A stretch of DNA of 30,404 bases from UBA5862 sp002408105 (GTDB lineage: Bacteria; Pseudomonadota; Gammaproteobacteria; Pseudomonadales; UBA5862), in NCBI GenBank assembly GCA_034189125.1, contig JAXHVB010000100.1, positions 1 to 30,404 on the forward strand. The letters run 5' to 3'. The notes beneath the pieces are model-generated. The model was given only the letters and a program-made list of their open reading frames with translations. It had not been told where the DNA came from and did no database searches. Numbering within the stretch: position 1 is the stretch's first letter; each line of letters opens with the position of its first letter. The translations under genes and the position numbers were made by a program. Positions 6,969-15,325 of this stretch are shown in pieces.

Positions 6969-8279
6969 TTGAACCCATCCCGCATCGTCATCGTCGGAGG
7001 CGGCGCCGGCGGCCTGGAACTTGCCACCCGCCTGGGCCGTAAACTCGGCCGCAACCGCAAGGCCGAGGTGGTGCTCGTCGATGCGAACCCAACGCATGTC
7101 TGGAAGCCATTGCTTCACGAAGTCGCCAGCGGCTCGCTCGACTCCAGCCACCACGAAGTCAACTATCGAGTGCAGGCGCGGGCCAACCACTTCCGCTTTC
7201 AACTGGGGCGCCTTTGCGGCCTGGACCGCAGCCGAAAAGCGCTGCGTCTCGCGGCCATCACCAACCAGGACGGTCGCGAGTTGGTGCCCGAGCGCGAGAT
7301 TGAATACGAGCACCTGGTGCTGGCGATCGGCAGCACCAGCAATGACTTCGGCACCGAAGGGGCCGCAGAGCACTGCATCTTTCTAGATGCACGCGAAGCC
7401 GCCGAGCGGTTCCATCGCCAACTCGTCAATCTTTACCTGGAACACGAATACCAGTGTTCACAAGGTGAACTCCAACCACTGGAAATCGCCATCGTCGGGG
7501 GTGGAGCCACCGGCGTCGAGCTGGCGGCCGAACTGTACCGCAGCGCCGCTGCGGTACGCGACTACGGGCTCGATCCGCGCGCGCCCGATGCTTTGCGCGT
7601 GACCCTCGTGGAAGCCTCCGAACGCATCCTTGGGGCGTTGCCAGAGCGCCTGGCTGAAGACGCCACCAAGGACCTCAGAGCCCTGGGCGTGCGCATACTC
7701 ACCTCCACCCGGGTCACCCGCATCACTGCCGAGCACCTGGAAACGGACACTGGGGAACAGATCACAGCGACTTTGAAGGTGTGGTGCGCCGGCGTGAAAG
7801 CGCCGGAGGTCACCCAGCAGCTCGATGGGCTGTCGCTCAACCGTGCGGGACAGATTCGCGTTCGCCCGAGTCTGCAAAGCGAAACCGACCCTGCGATCTT
7901 TGCGATCGGAGACTGCGCAGAAACACCGCAAGTGGGTGAGCCGCGGCCGGTTCCGCCCCGCGCCCAGGCCGCCCACCAGGCCGCCAAGCACCTGTCGGCC
8001 CAGCTGCCCGAATGGGTGTTGAATCAGCGGCCAGTGCCTCCTTTCGTGTACCGCGACCGGGGCTCACTGGTCACCATTGGAGCGCAGGACACCCTGGGCA
8101 ACCTGATGGGCAACCTCACCGGCAAAAACCTGCGTGTCGCCGGCTACATCGCGCGTTTTCTCTACCAGATGCTGTACCTGAGCCACCAGGCCGCGCTGCA
8201 CGGTCCCATTCGCGCTGTCCTGCTCAACCTCGGCGGCGGCCTTCGGCGGCTGACCCGACCCGGCATGAAACTCCACTGA
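6969..8279 (+). CDS. ndh: Type II NADH:quinone oxidoreductase (NDH-2)
   Basis: A 436-residue flavoprotein closely resembling E. coli Ndh along its whole length (E. coli 434 residues). It oxidises NADH and reduces quinone at the inner face of the membrane without pumping protons. An N-terminal FAD-binding motif IVIVGGGAGGLELA starts at residue 6, followed by WKPLLHEVASGSLD and the GSTSNDF segment; a second dinucleotide (NADH) motif IVGGGATGVELAAEL starts at 175. Then come AIGDCA near 314-319, the quinone-site signature PPRAQAAHQ and a C-terminal amphipathic, membrane-associating tail ending in RPGMKLH, much as in E. coli. The TTG start at 6969 follows a perfect AGGAGG. It follows the EEP gene by 97 bases and converges with the Mrp operon, so it may have its own promoter. 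Confidence 0.95.
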   Translation: MNPSRIVIVGGGAGGLELATRLGRKLGRNRKAEVVLVDANPTHVWKPLLHEVASGSLDSSHHEVNYRVQARANHFRFQLGRLCGLDRSRKALRLAAITNQDGRELVPEREIEYEHLVLAIGSTSNDFGTEGAAEHCIFLDAREAAERFHRQLVNLYLEHEYQCSQGELQPLEIAIVGGGATGVELAAELYRSAAAVRDYGLDPRAPDALRVTLVEASERILGALPERLAEDATKDLRALGVRILTSTRVTRITAEHLETDTGEQITATLKVWCAGVKAPEVTQQLDGLSLNRAGQIRVRPSLQSETDPAIFAIGDCAETPQVGEPRPVPPRAQAAHQAAKHLSAQLPEWVLNQRPVPPFVYRDRGSLVTIGAQDTLGNLMGNLTGKNLRVAGYIARFLYQMLYLSHQAALHGPIRAVLLNLGGGLRRLTRPGMKLH

Positions 8280-8284
8280 AGCGC

Positions 8285-8298
8285 CGGGCATGGGCCCG
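8285..8298. terminator. Small GC hairpin between convergent ndh and mrpG
   Basis: CGGGC (8285-8289), loop ATGG, GCCCG (8294-8298), in the 20-base gap between two converging genes. It is only 5 base pairs and has no T-run, so it is a weak candidate for a bidirectional terminator. Confidence 0.25.
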
Positions 8299-8299
8299 C

Positions 8300-8632
8300 T
8301 CACTGCTCCCAGGGGCTCCCCTGTGTCCGCTCGACCGGCTTGGTGTCCAGGTGCATGGCGGCCTTGGCCACCAGGTAGGCGCTGACCGGGGCTGTCAGGA
8401 ACAGAAACAGGATCAGCAGCAACTGGTTGAGTGGCAGCGTCTCGTGGCGCACGGCGAAGTGCAGCAGTGAACCCAGTGCGATGCCGCCCACACCGAGGGT
8501 GGTGCACTTGGTTGGGCCGTGCAGGCGCGTGTACAGGTCAGGGAAGCGCACCAGCCCCAGCGCACCGACCAGCAAAAACACCGCTCCAAGCAGCAGCATC
8601 CCGGCTGCCAGGCCTTCAACAATCAGCAACAT
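8300..8632 (-). CDS. mrpG: Mrp/Pha cation:proton antiporter subunit G
   Basis: A 110-residue membrane protein with three hydrophobic helices, the last gene of the Mrp operon. The diagnostic segment LVRFPDLYTRLHGPTKCTTLG (about residues 27-47) matches the RFPD-x-Y-x-RLH signature of MrpG/PhaG/MnhG, and a further hydrophobic pair (LLLILFLFLTAPVSAYLVAKAA) follows. MrpG is a small accessory subunit needed for the whole complex to exchange Na+ (or K+) for protons across the inner membrane. The C-terminal tail is short and polar. It starts 11 bases after the mrpF stop, in the usual order. Confidence 0.92.
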   Translation of the reverse strand: MLLIVEGLAAGMLLLGAVFLLVGALGLVRFPDLYTRLHGPTKCTTLGVGGIALGSLLHFAVRHETLPLNQLLLILFLFLTAPVSAYLVAKAAMHLDTKPVERTQGSPWEQ

Positions 8633-8643
8633 TTGCCCCCCGC

Positions 8644-8913
8644 CTATTCAATGATGTCGCCACGCAACAGGTACTTGGCCAACGCCACCGTGCCCACGTA
8701 ACCCATGAGCGCCACCAGCAGAGCGGCCTCCAGCAGCAACACACTCGCGTTCAGCACCTCATACACAACCAATAGGCTCAAGCCGCTGATGTAGAGCGTG
8801 TCCAAGGCAATGACACGGTCCGGCGCCCCGGGCCCGCGGAGCAGTACCCAGAGGTTCAGCGCCATTGCCACGCACACCAGCGCGAAGGCGATCCAGATTA
8901 CAGCGTCGAACAC
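8644..8913 (-). CDS. mrpF: Mrp/Pha cation:proton antiporter subunit F
   Basis: An 89-residue protein with three membrane helices. The conserved MrpF core GPGAPDRVIALDTL (about 27-40) is present: Gly-Pro followed by PDRV-x-ALD is characteristic of the family. The last helix ends in VGTVALAKYLLRGDIIE, typical of the PhaF C terminus. Its start overlaps the end of mrpE by 16 bases, implying coupled translation. It is a small structural subunit of the antiporter membrane complex. Confidence 0.93.
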   Translation of the reverse strand: MFDAVIWIAFALVCVAMALNLWVLLRGPGAPDRVIALDTLYISGLSLLVVYEVLNASVLLLEAALLVALMGYVGTVALAKYLLRGDIIE

Positions 8914-9401
8914 GGGAAAATCTCCTTCAGCGGCTCCTCATACCGGTGCCGAATCCAGGCAACCAGCGCTTGCGGATCGTCGCTGTGCAGCGCATGGACC
9001 AACAACCGCTTGCCATCGGGACTGAGGTCCGCCGACAAGGTGCCAGGGGTCACAGAAACGGACCCGGCCAAGACCCAAACCGCAAAGTCGCCATTGAGCT
9101 CCAACGGGTATTCAATGAACGCAGGTTGCAAGCGGGCCGTTGGGCCCAGAGTCAGGCGCGCCACTTCGAAGTTGGCCACCAAAATGTCTTTGCCGAGGCG
9201 CAGCAGGTAGCGGAGCATCAAACCGGGGCGCCGGAAACTGGGGGTTGCCGGCAGCAAGCCTTTGCACAGAAGCGGGAGCGACCAGGCGAAAAGGCCACCG
9301 AGCAGTGCCTGCCCGGGCGTGACCGAATTCCACAGCGTCAGCCACAGCAGCCAGAGGACTACGCTGAGCACCGGGTGAGGGAGATAGCGACGCGAGGCCA
9401 T
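8898..9401 (-). CDS. mrpE: Mrp/Pha cation:proton antiporter subunit E
   Basis: A 167-residue protein of the MrpE/PhaE/MnhE family. Two N-terminal hydrophobic helices (HPVLSVVLWLLWLTLWNSV; GQALLGGLFAWSLPLLC) are followed by LLRLGKDILVANFEVARLTLGP, matching the family's conserved LxxD-x-x-x-SN-x-x-VA region. A cytoplasmic C-terminal domain contains the typical VSVTPGTLSADLSPDGKRL stretch (SxTPGT is a hallmark). It starts 4 bases after the mrpD stop and overlaps mrpF by 16 bases. It is an accessory subunit of the cation/proton antiporter. Confidence 0.93.
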   Translation of the reverse strand: MASRRYLPHPVLSVVLWLLWLTLWNSVTPGQALLGGLFAWSLPLLCKGLLPATPSFRRPGLMLRYLLRLGKDILVANFEVARLTLGPTARLQPAFIEYPLELNGDFAVWVLAGSVSVTPGTLSADLSPDGKRLLVHALHSDDPQALVAWIRHRYEEPLKEIFPCSTL

Positions 9402-9405
9402 GGGT

Positions 9406-10908
9406 TCAGCTGCCCTCCAACACAGGCGGAACCAGGGCCCTCACCATGGAATCAGGGTCCCGGATCTGCGTTCCTGTAGCCTCCAGGAATTGGACCACCG
9501 GATCGGCGCCCATGACCCACAATACAGAAGCCCCCACCAGCGCACCGAGCGGCACCAGACGCCAACCTGGCGCTGGCGCCTGGACCGGCGCCGCAGTCGT
9601 CCAGAACATGCGGCTTCCGGCGCGGGCCAGGGCCACCGCAACGACCAGACTGGAAGCCAACACCAGGGCCCAGTACCAACCCTGATGCACCCATTGCGCA
9701 GTCCCCTGCAGCAACAGCAGTTTGCCAAAAAAGCCCGACAACGGCGGCAGGCCCGCCACGGCAACCGCGAACACCATGAACACCAAACTCAGGGGATGGG
9801 GCGGCTGGGGCTGGGAAGGTTCCGTATCGAACCGGTCCGAACTGCCTGCCCAGTCCAGCCCGTCGGCCAAGAGGAAGCCGACGGCGCCCAACCAGGTGCT
9901 GTGAACCATGTAATACAGCACCGCGCTCAGGGGCGCCGCGCTCCCGGCCCCCAGCGCCATCACCAGGGTACCGGCACCAGCCACGATCGACCAGCTGTTG
10001 AGTTGACGCAGCCGGGTCGAACCGAGCACCCCCAGGGTGGCAATGCCCAGAGTGAGTCCTCCGGCCACCACCAGGGCGTCAGTGACCCGCGCGACCCACG
10101 GTAGGGACAGGTCAGCCAACCAGAGGTAATAGAGGCGCAGCAACGCGTACACACCGACTTTGGTCATGACCGCGAACAACCCCGCCACTGGCGCCGCGGC
10201 CGCGGCGTACGCGCGAGGCAGCCAGAATCCGAGGGGAAAGACCGCCGCCTTGATCGCAAAGACCAGAAAAAGCAGCGCCACCGCGACCGGCACCAGCGTG
10301 AACTCTCCAGGCTGCTGAGTGCGAATCAGGTCCGCGATGTGCGCCATGTTGAGGGTGCCGAGTTCGTTGTAAATCAACGCCACTGCAATCAGAAACAGAG
10401 ATGAGCCGGTCAGGTTGATGACGATGTAGTGAAAACCAGCCGCCAAACGTGGCCGGGTGCCGCCCTGGGTGACCAGTGCGTAGGAGGCGATCAGCAGCAG
10501 TTCGAAGAAAACAAACAGGTTGAACAGGTCTCCGGTCAGAAACGCCCCCTGAATCCCCATCACCTGAAACTGAAACAGCGGATGAAAATGCAGGCCCCGA
10601 TCCCGGTCCAGGCTGATGCTGTGCAGCAGGCAACAGGCCGACAACACTGCGGTGATCGCCACCATCAACGCGGCCAGGCGGTCGACCACCAGCACGATTC
10701 CAAAAGGTGCCGCCCAGTCGCCCAAGGCATAGGTCATCACCAAACCCTGACCGCTGCCAGCAACCAACCAGACCGCAACGACAAGCTGAACTGCAACCGC
10801 CACGACCGCAACGCCACGACGCGTGCGCAAGCGAAGCCGTCCAATCAGCAGCGTCAGAGCCACCGCCAGCGGGAGAAGAATCGGCAAGATCGGCAGGTGC
10901 TGACTCAT
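9406..10908 (-). CDS. mrpD: Mrp/Pha cation:proton antiporter subunit D
   Basis: A 500-residue, many-helix protein homologous to the antiporter-like subunits of respiratory complex I (NuoL/M/N). Key ion-path residues are recognisable: the glutamate in VFFELLLIASY (E136), the lysine in FAIKAAVFPLGFWLPRAY (K220) and the one in VMTKVGVYALLRL (K250). With MrpA it forms the proton and cation pathways of the complex. Length is normal for MrpD (about 490-500). The ATG overlaps the mrpC stop by 4 bases. The rest of the protein is strongly hydrophobic with short loops, and no key residue is missing. Confidence 0.95.
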   Translation of the reverse strand: MSQHLPILPILLPLAVALTLLIGRLRLRTRRGVAVVAVAVQLVVAVWLVAGSGQGLVMTYALGDWAAPFGIVLVVDRLAALMVAITAVLSACCLLHSISLDRDRGLHFHPLFQFQVMGIQGAFLTGDLFNLFVFFELLLIASYALVTQGGTRPRLAAGFHYIVINLTGSSLFLIAVALIYNELGTLNMAHIADLIRTQQPGEFTLVPVAVALLFLVFAIKAAVFPLGFWLPRAYAAAAAPVAGLFAVMTKVGVYALLRLYYLWLADLSLPWVARVTDALVVAGGLTLGIATLGVLGSTRLRQLNSWSIVAGAGTLVMALGAGSAAPLSAVLYYMVHSTWLGAVGFLLADGLDWAGSSDRFDTEPSQPQPPHPLSLVFMVFAVAVAGLPPLSGFFGKLLLLQGTAQWVHQGWYWALVLASSLVVAVALARAGSRMFWTTAAPVQAPAPGWRLVPLGALVGASVLWVMGADPVVQFLEATGTQIRDPDSMVRALVPPVLEGS

Positions 10909-11246
10909 TCGTCGCCGTCCTCCCCAAGCGACACATCCACATGGTCATCGCCAAATGCCTGCTGTGCCCGCACCGCGACCACCACGAGCAACGCCGTCAT
11001 GGCAAAACTGATGACAATCGCAGTTAAAACCAGTGCCTGTGGCAGCGGATCCGCGAGCACTTCTGCGGAGCCGACGACCGGCGCCGCGTTGCGCCGCAGC
11101 CCACCGCTGGCAAAAAGGAACAGGTTGACGGCGTAGGAGAGCATCACCACCCCCAGCACCACGGGGTAGGTCCGCGCCTGCAACAGCAACAGCACCGCTG
11201 CGCCGACCAAAACGCCGACCCCAGCGGCAAAGGCCACCGCCATCAT
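10905..11246 (-). CDS. mrpC: Mrp/Pha cation:proton antiporter subunit C
   Basis: A 113-residue protein with three membrane helices, homologous to NuoK of complex I. The conserved region LGVVMLSYAVNLFLFASGG (about 31-49) and the segment ADPLPQALVLTAIVISFAMTALLV (about 65-88) are characteristic: DPLPQALVLTAIVI is nearly invariant in MrpC. A second Met follows the first, so the start could be one codon later. It is linked to the AB gene and to mrpD by 4-base ATGA overlaps. The C-terminal tail is acidic (GDDHVDVSLGEDGDE). Confidence 0.94.
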   Translation of the reverse strand: MMAVAFAAGVGVLVGAAVLLLLQARTYPVVLGVVMLSYAVNLFLFASGGLRRNAAPVVGSAEVLADPLPQALVLTAIVISFAMTALLVVVAVRAQQAFGDDHVDVSLGEDGDE

Positions 11247-14059
11247 GCGCCGCCCTCCTGGACCCAGCCATCGTGGTGACGGCTCAGGCTACCGGGCACC
11301 GTGACTTCGCCGAGGGTGGTCAAAATCTGCAGCGTCACACCCACCACCGTGGTGTACACGCCGAGGTCAAACGCCATTGCGCTGGCCAACTCGACATGGC
11401 CGAGCACAGGCACCACCCAATGGCCGTGGGTGCTGGTAAGAAACGGGTGGCCGAAGCCCCAGCTGGCCACACCAGTGAGCGTTGCCAGGGCGACACCGGC
11501 TGCCACCAGACGGTGGTGGGCACCCCCAAGCCGGCGCTGGCTCCATTCAGCGCCATTGGCCATGTATTGAAGAACCAGCGCCCCTCCGGTGATCAGTCCG
11601 GCCACAAACCCACCGCCCGGCAGCTGGTGGCCACGCAGCATCACGTAAGCCGAGAATGCCAAAGCCAGCGGCAACAGGACGCGAGCCTGCAACCGCAACA
11701 GGGCAGGGTGGGCATCCGCGGCACGCGGAAACTGATCTTCCGTCGGCAACACGGGCGCAAACTTGTGCAACAGGGTGCCAATTCCCACCGCGGCCACTGC
11801 CAACACCGTAATCTCACCCAGGGTATCGAAGCCGCGAAAATCCACCAAAATCACATTCACCACATTGTGGCCTCCGCCACCGGGTACCGCGTTGTCGACG
11901 TAGTACTGCGCAATCGACTCCACCGGGTTGACCAGCATGCCGTGCACCAGCACCGCCGCCGCAACACCCAAAGTCACCGCCAGACCCATCCTCAGTAAGT
12001 GCATACCCGGGCGTCGCTCCGACGGCGTCGAGCGTGGCAACAGGTACAGCACCAACAACAGCAGAACGATGCTGACGACCTCAACCGCCAGCTGCGTCAG
12101 CACGAGGTCAGGCGCCGAGAAAGCCGCAAACAGCAAGGACACCCCCACCCCCACTGCGCTCAACAAAATCAGTGCAAACAGGCGCCGCCGATGAAAGAGG
12201 GCGACCCCAACGGCCGACACCACGGTCAAGCCCACGACGGTCACCGCCACCCAGTCAACCGCCAGGGATGGCGCCACCACGCCAGCGCCAGCGCCAGCGG
12301 TCCAGTCCACCAGCAGTGCAGAAACCGCCGCGAGCGCGAGCAATAAGATCAACTGCCATTGCAACGGCGCCCCGCTCAGCGATTGCCTGGCGCGACCCGC
12401 CAGCGCCACCGCCCGCTCGACCACCGCCATAAACAGCGCCCGGGTGTCGGTCTGGGCCGTGCGGTCGTAGACCTCCATCAGAGGCCGGCGCACCGCGTAC
12501 AGCATTGCCCCCCCCACCAAGGCTGCGACGCTCATCGCCAACGGGGTGTTCAGGCCGTGCCAGATCTTGACGCTGTATTCGGGCGGGGACGTCTGAAGTG
12601 CGGCCTCAACTGCCGAGAACAGCAGCGGGGTGACCGTCCACTGCGGCAGGGTGCCAAGCAGCAGGCACAGTAGAATCAGCACTTCAACGGGAAAACGCAT
12701 GTACCGCGGCGGCTCGTGGGGAGGGAAGTGGGGCAAGTCGATGGGCTCACCGTTGAAAAACACATCGTGGATAAACCGCAGCGAATAGGCCACAGCGAAA
12801 ATCCCCGCCACCAACGCGCCGACCGGCAAGATCCACTGCCCGCGCGCCAACTCCTGCAGGTGCAACGCCTCCGAGAAGAACATCTCCTTAGACAAAAAAC
12901 CGTTGAGCAGCGGCACCCCTGCCATGGAGGCGGAAGCGACCATGGCCAGGGCGCCTGTGATTGGCATGTAGCGCCACAGCCCATTGATGCGGCGCATGTC
13001 GCGGCTGCCGGTCTCGTGGTCGATGATGCCGGCCGCCATGAACAACGAGGCCTTGAAAATGGCGTGGTTGATCACGTGGAAGATCGCACCCACTGTGGCC
13101 ACCTGGGTGTCGAGACCGAAGAGCATGGTAATCAAGCCGAGATGGCTGATGGTCGAGTACGCCAGCAGTCCCTTGAGGTCATGCTGAAACAGCGCTACCA
13201 CGGCGCCGAACAACACCGTCACCAATCCGAATCCCGTCACCACCACGAACCACAGATCGGTTCCTGACAGCGCCGGGTACAGGCGGGCGAGCAAGAACAC
13301 CCCCGCTTTGACCATGGTCGCCGAATGCAAATAGGCCGACACCGGTGTCGGGGCCGACATGGCCTGGGGCAGCCACACATGAAACGGAAACTGGGCGGAC
13401 TTGGTAAAAACGCCCGCCAGCACCAGCAGTAAGATCAACGGGTATCGGCTGTCGGCCCGCACCAGATCGCCGCTGGCAAGCACGGCACCCAGGTCATAGC
13501 TGCCCACGACCTGACCCAGCAGCAACACCCCTGCCAGCAGTGCGAGCCCGCCGGCACCTGTAACCATCAGCGCCATTCGCGCGCCCTGCCTGGCGTCTTC
13601 ACGGAAGGACCAGTAACCGATCAGCAGAAACGAACTGAGGCTGGTCAATTCCCAGAACACCACCAGCAGCAGCAGGTTGTCCGCGGTCACGACCCCCAGC
13701 ATAGAGCCCATGAACAAGAGCAGCAGGGTAAAAAACCGCGCCATCGGGTCCTGCTCGCTGAGGTAGTAGCGCGCGTAGAGAATCACCAAGGCACCAATGC
13801 CCAACACCAGCACAGCGAACAGCAGGGCCAGGCCGTCGAGGCGAAAAGCGAGTTCGAACCCGACATCCGTCAGCCAGGGCACCACCACCCGTCGGGTCTC
13901 CCCCTCCAGCACAGAAGGCGCCCACGCGCCCAGGGACGCGGCGGCGACCAGCACCGGGATCGCGCTCACCCATGCACAGCGGGTGCGGCCGAAACGGGCA
14001 CTGAAAGCAGGCAGGAGAGCGCCCAAAAAAGGCGCAATCACGGCAACAAGAAGGTTCAC
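11243..14059 (-). CDS. mrpA: Mrp/Pha cation:proton antiporter, fused subunits A and B
   Basis: A 938-residue membrane protein, the largest subunit of the antiporter. The N-terminal part is NuoL-like, with E137 in VVFWELTSLSSFLL, K220 in GVFTKSAQFPFHVWLP, K251 in ATMVKAGVFLLARL and HAIFKASLFMAAG (H332, K336) lining the expected ion path. A DUF4040/MbhE-like part follows (VGVSLLFAAFSAPDLVLTQL). The last 150 residues are an MrpB domain with the hallmark LRGHQLPGGGFVAGLI. The A-B fusion defines group 2 Mrp operons (pha/sha type: six genes for seven subunits). These antiporters expel Na+ or K+ and keep cytoplasmic pH under alkaline or saline conditions. The gene lies 48 bases after lapA, probably in the same transcript. 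Confidence 0.95.
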   Translation of the reverse strand: MNLLVAVIAPFLGALLPAFSARFGRTRCAWVSAIPVLVAAASLGAWAPSVLEGETRRVVVPWLTDVGFELAFRLDGLALLFAVLVLGIGALVILYARYYLSEQDPMARFFTLLLLFMGSMLGVVTADNLLLLVVFWELTSLSSFLLIGYWSFREDARQGARMALMVTGAGGLALLAGVLLLGQVVGSYDLGAVLASGDLVRADSRYPLILLLVLAGVFTKSAQFPFHVWLPQAMSAPTPVSAYLHSATMVKAGVFLLARLYPALSGTDLWFVVVTGFGLVTVLFGAVVALFQHDLKGLLAYSTISHLGLITMLFGLDTQVATVGAIFHVINHAIFKASLFMAAGIIDHETGSRDMRRINGLWRYMPITGALAMVASASMAGVPLLNGFLSKEMFFSEALHLQELARGQWILPVGALVAGIFAVAYSLRFIHDVFFNGEPIDLPHFPPHEPPRYMRFPVEVLILLCLLLGTLPQWTVTPLLFSAVEAALQTSPPEYSVKIWHGLNTPLAMSVAALVGGAMLYAVRRPLMEVYDRTAQTDTRALFMAVVERAVALAGRARQSLSGAPLQWQLILLLALAAVSALLVDWTAGAGAGVVAPSLAVDWVAVTVVGLTVVSAVGVALFHRRRLFALILLSAVGVGVSLLFAAFSAPDLVLTQLAVEVVSIVLLLLVLYLLPRSTPSERRPGMHLLRMGLAVTLGVAAAVLVHGMLVNPVESIAQYYVDNAVPGGGGHNVVNVILVDFRGFDTLGEITVLAVAAVGIGTLLHKFAPVLPTEDQFPRAADAHPALLRLQARVLLPLALAFSAYVMLRGHQLPGGGFVAGLITGGALVLQYMANGAEWSQRRLGGAHHRLVAAGVALATLTGVASWGFGHPFLTSTHGHWVVPVLGHVELASAMAFDLGVYTTVVGVTLQILTTLGEVTVPGSLSRHHDGWVQEGGA
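12281..12300. repeat. Short hexamer repeat within mrpA
   Basis: Three tandem copies of GCCAGC on the plus strand. They encode an Ala-Gly-Ala-Gly-Ala-Gly linker of the antiporter A subunit between hydrophobic segments. It is a possible slippage site; the number is in frame (6-base unit). Confidence 0.5.
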
Positions 14060-14107
14060 AAAGGTTCGCTCTGCGGCAAGAACGGGGCGGTCATCGAGGC
14101 ATGTGCA

Positions 14108-14320
14108 TCAGCGGGGCGGCCCAGGCCGGTGTTGGCGACGCCAACCCACCAGCAAACCCAGAAAAAACCCAATGGCCAGCAGAATAAAAACGAACAACGC
14201 GCGAGAAAGCGGGAACTGCCAAAACAAAAAGGTGAGCGTGACCACTTCCGTGTTCTGCACCACAAAGAGCAGCAGCAACACCCCCGCCACCACCAGAACC
14301 GTAGGCCGCAACCTGCGCAT
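14108..14320 (-). CDS. lapA: LapA-domain (DUF1049) small membrane protein
   Basis: A 70-residue protein with two membrane helices (VLVVAGVLLLLFVVQNTEVV and ALFVFILLAIGFFLGLLVGW) separated by TLTFLFWQFPLSR. The QNTEVVTLTFLFWQFPLSRA region is the DUF1049/LapA signature (QN-x-x-V-x-x-x-F). In E. coli LapA (YciS) works with LapB in lipopolysaccharide assembly, but small LapA-domain proteins also occur alone. No lapB-like gene is next to it, so the symbol rests on the domain only. It ends in a basic, Arg-rich tail. It lies just upstream of the Mrp operon in the same direction and may be its first gene. Confidence 0.8.
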   Translation of the reverse strand: MRRLRPTVLVVAGVLLLLFVVQNTEVVTLTFLFWQFPLSRALFVFILLAIGFFLGLLVGWRRQHRPGPPR

Positions 14321-14350
14321 AGCACCACCACAGAGCCAAACAAGCGCCTC

Positions 14351-14379
14351 ATCTTAGCAACCGCGCGGCCAGATGCCAG
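14351..14379 (-). promoter_or_regulatory. Candidate sigma70 promoter for lapA and the Mrp operon
   Basis: On the minus strand CTGGCA (14379-14374) and TAAGAT (14356-14351) are spaced 17 bases, each 4/6 to consensus. A start of transcription near 14344 would leave about 24 bases before the lapA ATG. No better pair was seen in this region. Confidence 0.4.
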
Positions 14380-14542
14380 CTTTTGACAGGCCTTTGGTGG
14401 TGAATTCCTTCGAAGCGGCATGCCTGCGGCCGGGCTGTCTGGTAGATCCCTATGGGCAGCGCTATGCTGGCCGGCCTCTGAGCCGCGGTTGGCCGAAGGA
14501 CGGCCGAAGGCACCCAGCCCCAAACAGCCGAGAGCGACGACC
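14380..14542. other. Divergent intergenic region upstream of the crotonase gene
   Basis: About 160 bases. A perfect TTGACA (14383-14388) on the plus strand has no acceptable -10 at 16-18 bases. A 9-base direct repeat GGCCGAAGG occurs at 14491-14499 and 14502-14510, one helical turn apart, 32 bases before the crotonase start. No gene is apparent. Confidence 0.35.
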
Positions 14543-15325
14543 ATGACCGACCCAACTTTCGAGACCCTACGCCTTGACTGGCCGAGCGATGCGATCGTGC
14601 GCCTGGTACTGGACCGCCAGGACAGCGGCAACGCGCTTGGCACCCAGCTGATCGAAGACCTGCGTGCAGCCGCGGCAATGCTCAGGTTCCGAAGCCAGGT
14701 AAAAGTGGCCATCCTGACGGCCGAGGGAAAATTTTTCTGCGCCGGGGCTGACCTCAAGGAAACCGACAAGCCCCCACACTGGCTGTGGTCACTGCGCGAC
14801 CTCATGGACGAGATCGAAGGTCTGCCGTTTCCGGTCATTGCTGCCATCAACGGCATCTGCCGTGGTGGCGGAACCGAACTCGCACTGGCCGCAGACCTGC
14901 GACTGATCGCGACATCCACCGCCATGGGGCTGCCAGAAATTCGATTCGGAGCCCTGCCGGCCGCGGGCGGCTTCAATCGCCTGGTGCCGCTGGTGGGCCC
15001 CGCACGGGCCAAACAGATGATCATGACGGCAGAACCCGTGCCAGCAACCGAAGCGGTTCGCATTGGTCTGGCCGAAGAAGCGGTCGCCGATGCCGACCTG
15101 CAAACCCGCGCACTGGCCCTGGCGGAGCAGATTGCAGGGCACGCAGGCTACGCCACCCGCGCAGCCAAGCTGATCATCGACCGCAGCATGCAGCTGTCCG
15201 TCTCCGATGGACTCGCCTGGGAGTACCAGGTGGTCGACACCATGGCCACCCCGGAAGAGCGCACCGAGGAGGTGCAAAAAGCCATGGCCGCAAGCGCCAC
15301 CTACGCCAAGCTGTTCAAGCGCTGA
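14543..15325 (+). CDS. Enoyl-CoA hydratase/isomerase (crotonase) family protein
   Basis: A 260-residue crotonase-fold enzyme acting on acyl-CoA thioesters. The oxyanion-hole segments are FFCAGADLKE (about 64-73) and INGICRGGGTELALAADLR (about 102-120). Both glutamates used by true hydratases are present: E112 in GGGTEL and E132 in LPEIRFG, followed by LPAAGGFNRLV. Hydratase activity on 2-enoyl-CoA is therefore possible, though methylglutaconyl-CoA hydratase or related members look similar. The start at 14543 gives the usual N terminus before LRLDWPSDAIVRLVLDR. No other beta-oxidation or leucine-degradation gene is beside it, so the pathway is not shown by context. A bulged hairpin spans its stop codon. 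Confidence 0.88.
   Translation: MTDPTFETLRLDWPSDAIVRLVLDRQDSGNALGTQLIEDLRAAAAMLRFRSQVKVAILTAEGKFFCAGADLKETDKPPHWLWSLRDLMDEIEGLPFPVIAAINGICRGGGTELALAADLRLIATSTAMGLPEIRFGALPAAGGFNRLVPLVGPARAKQMIMTAEPVPATEAVRIGLAEEAVADADLQTRALALAEQIAGHAGYATRAAKLIIDRSMQLSVSDGLAWEYQVVDTMATPEERTEEVQKAMAASATYAKLFKR

Noticed and set aside
14383..14388. Perfect TTGACA box for the crotonase gene
   Set aside because: No acceptable -10 hexamer at 16-18 bases downstream, and the leader would be about 130 bases; not supported as a promoter.
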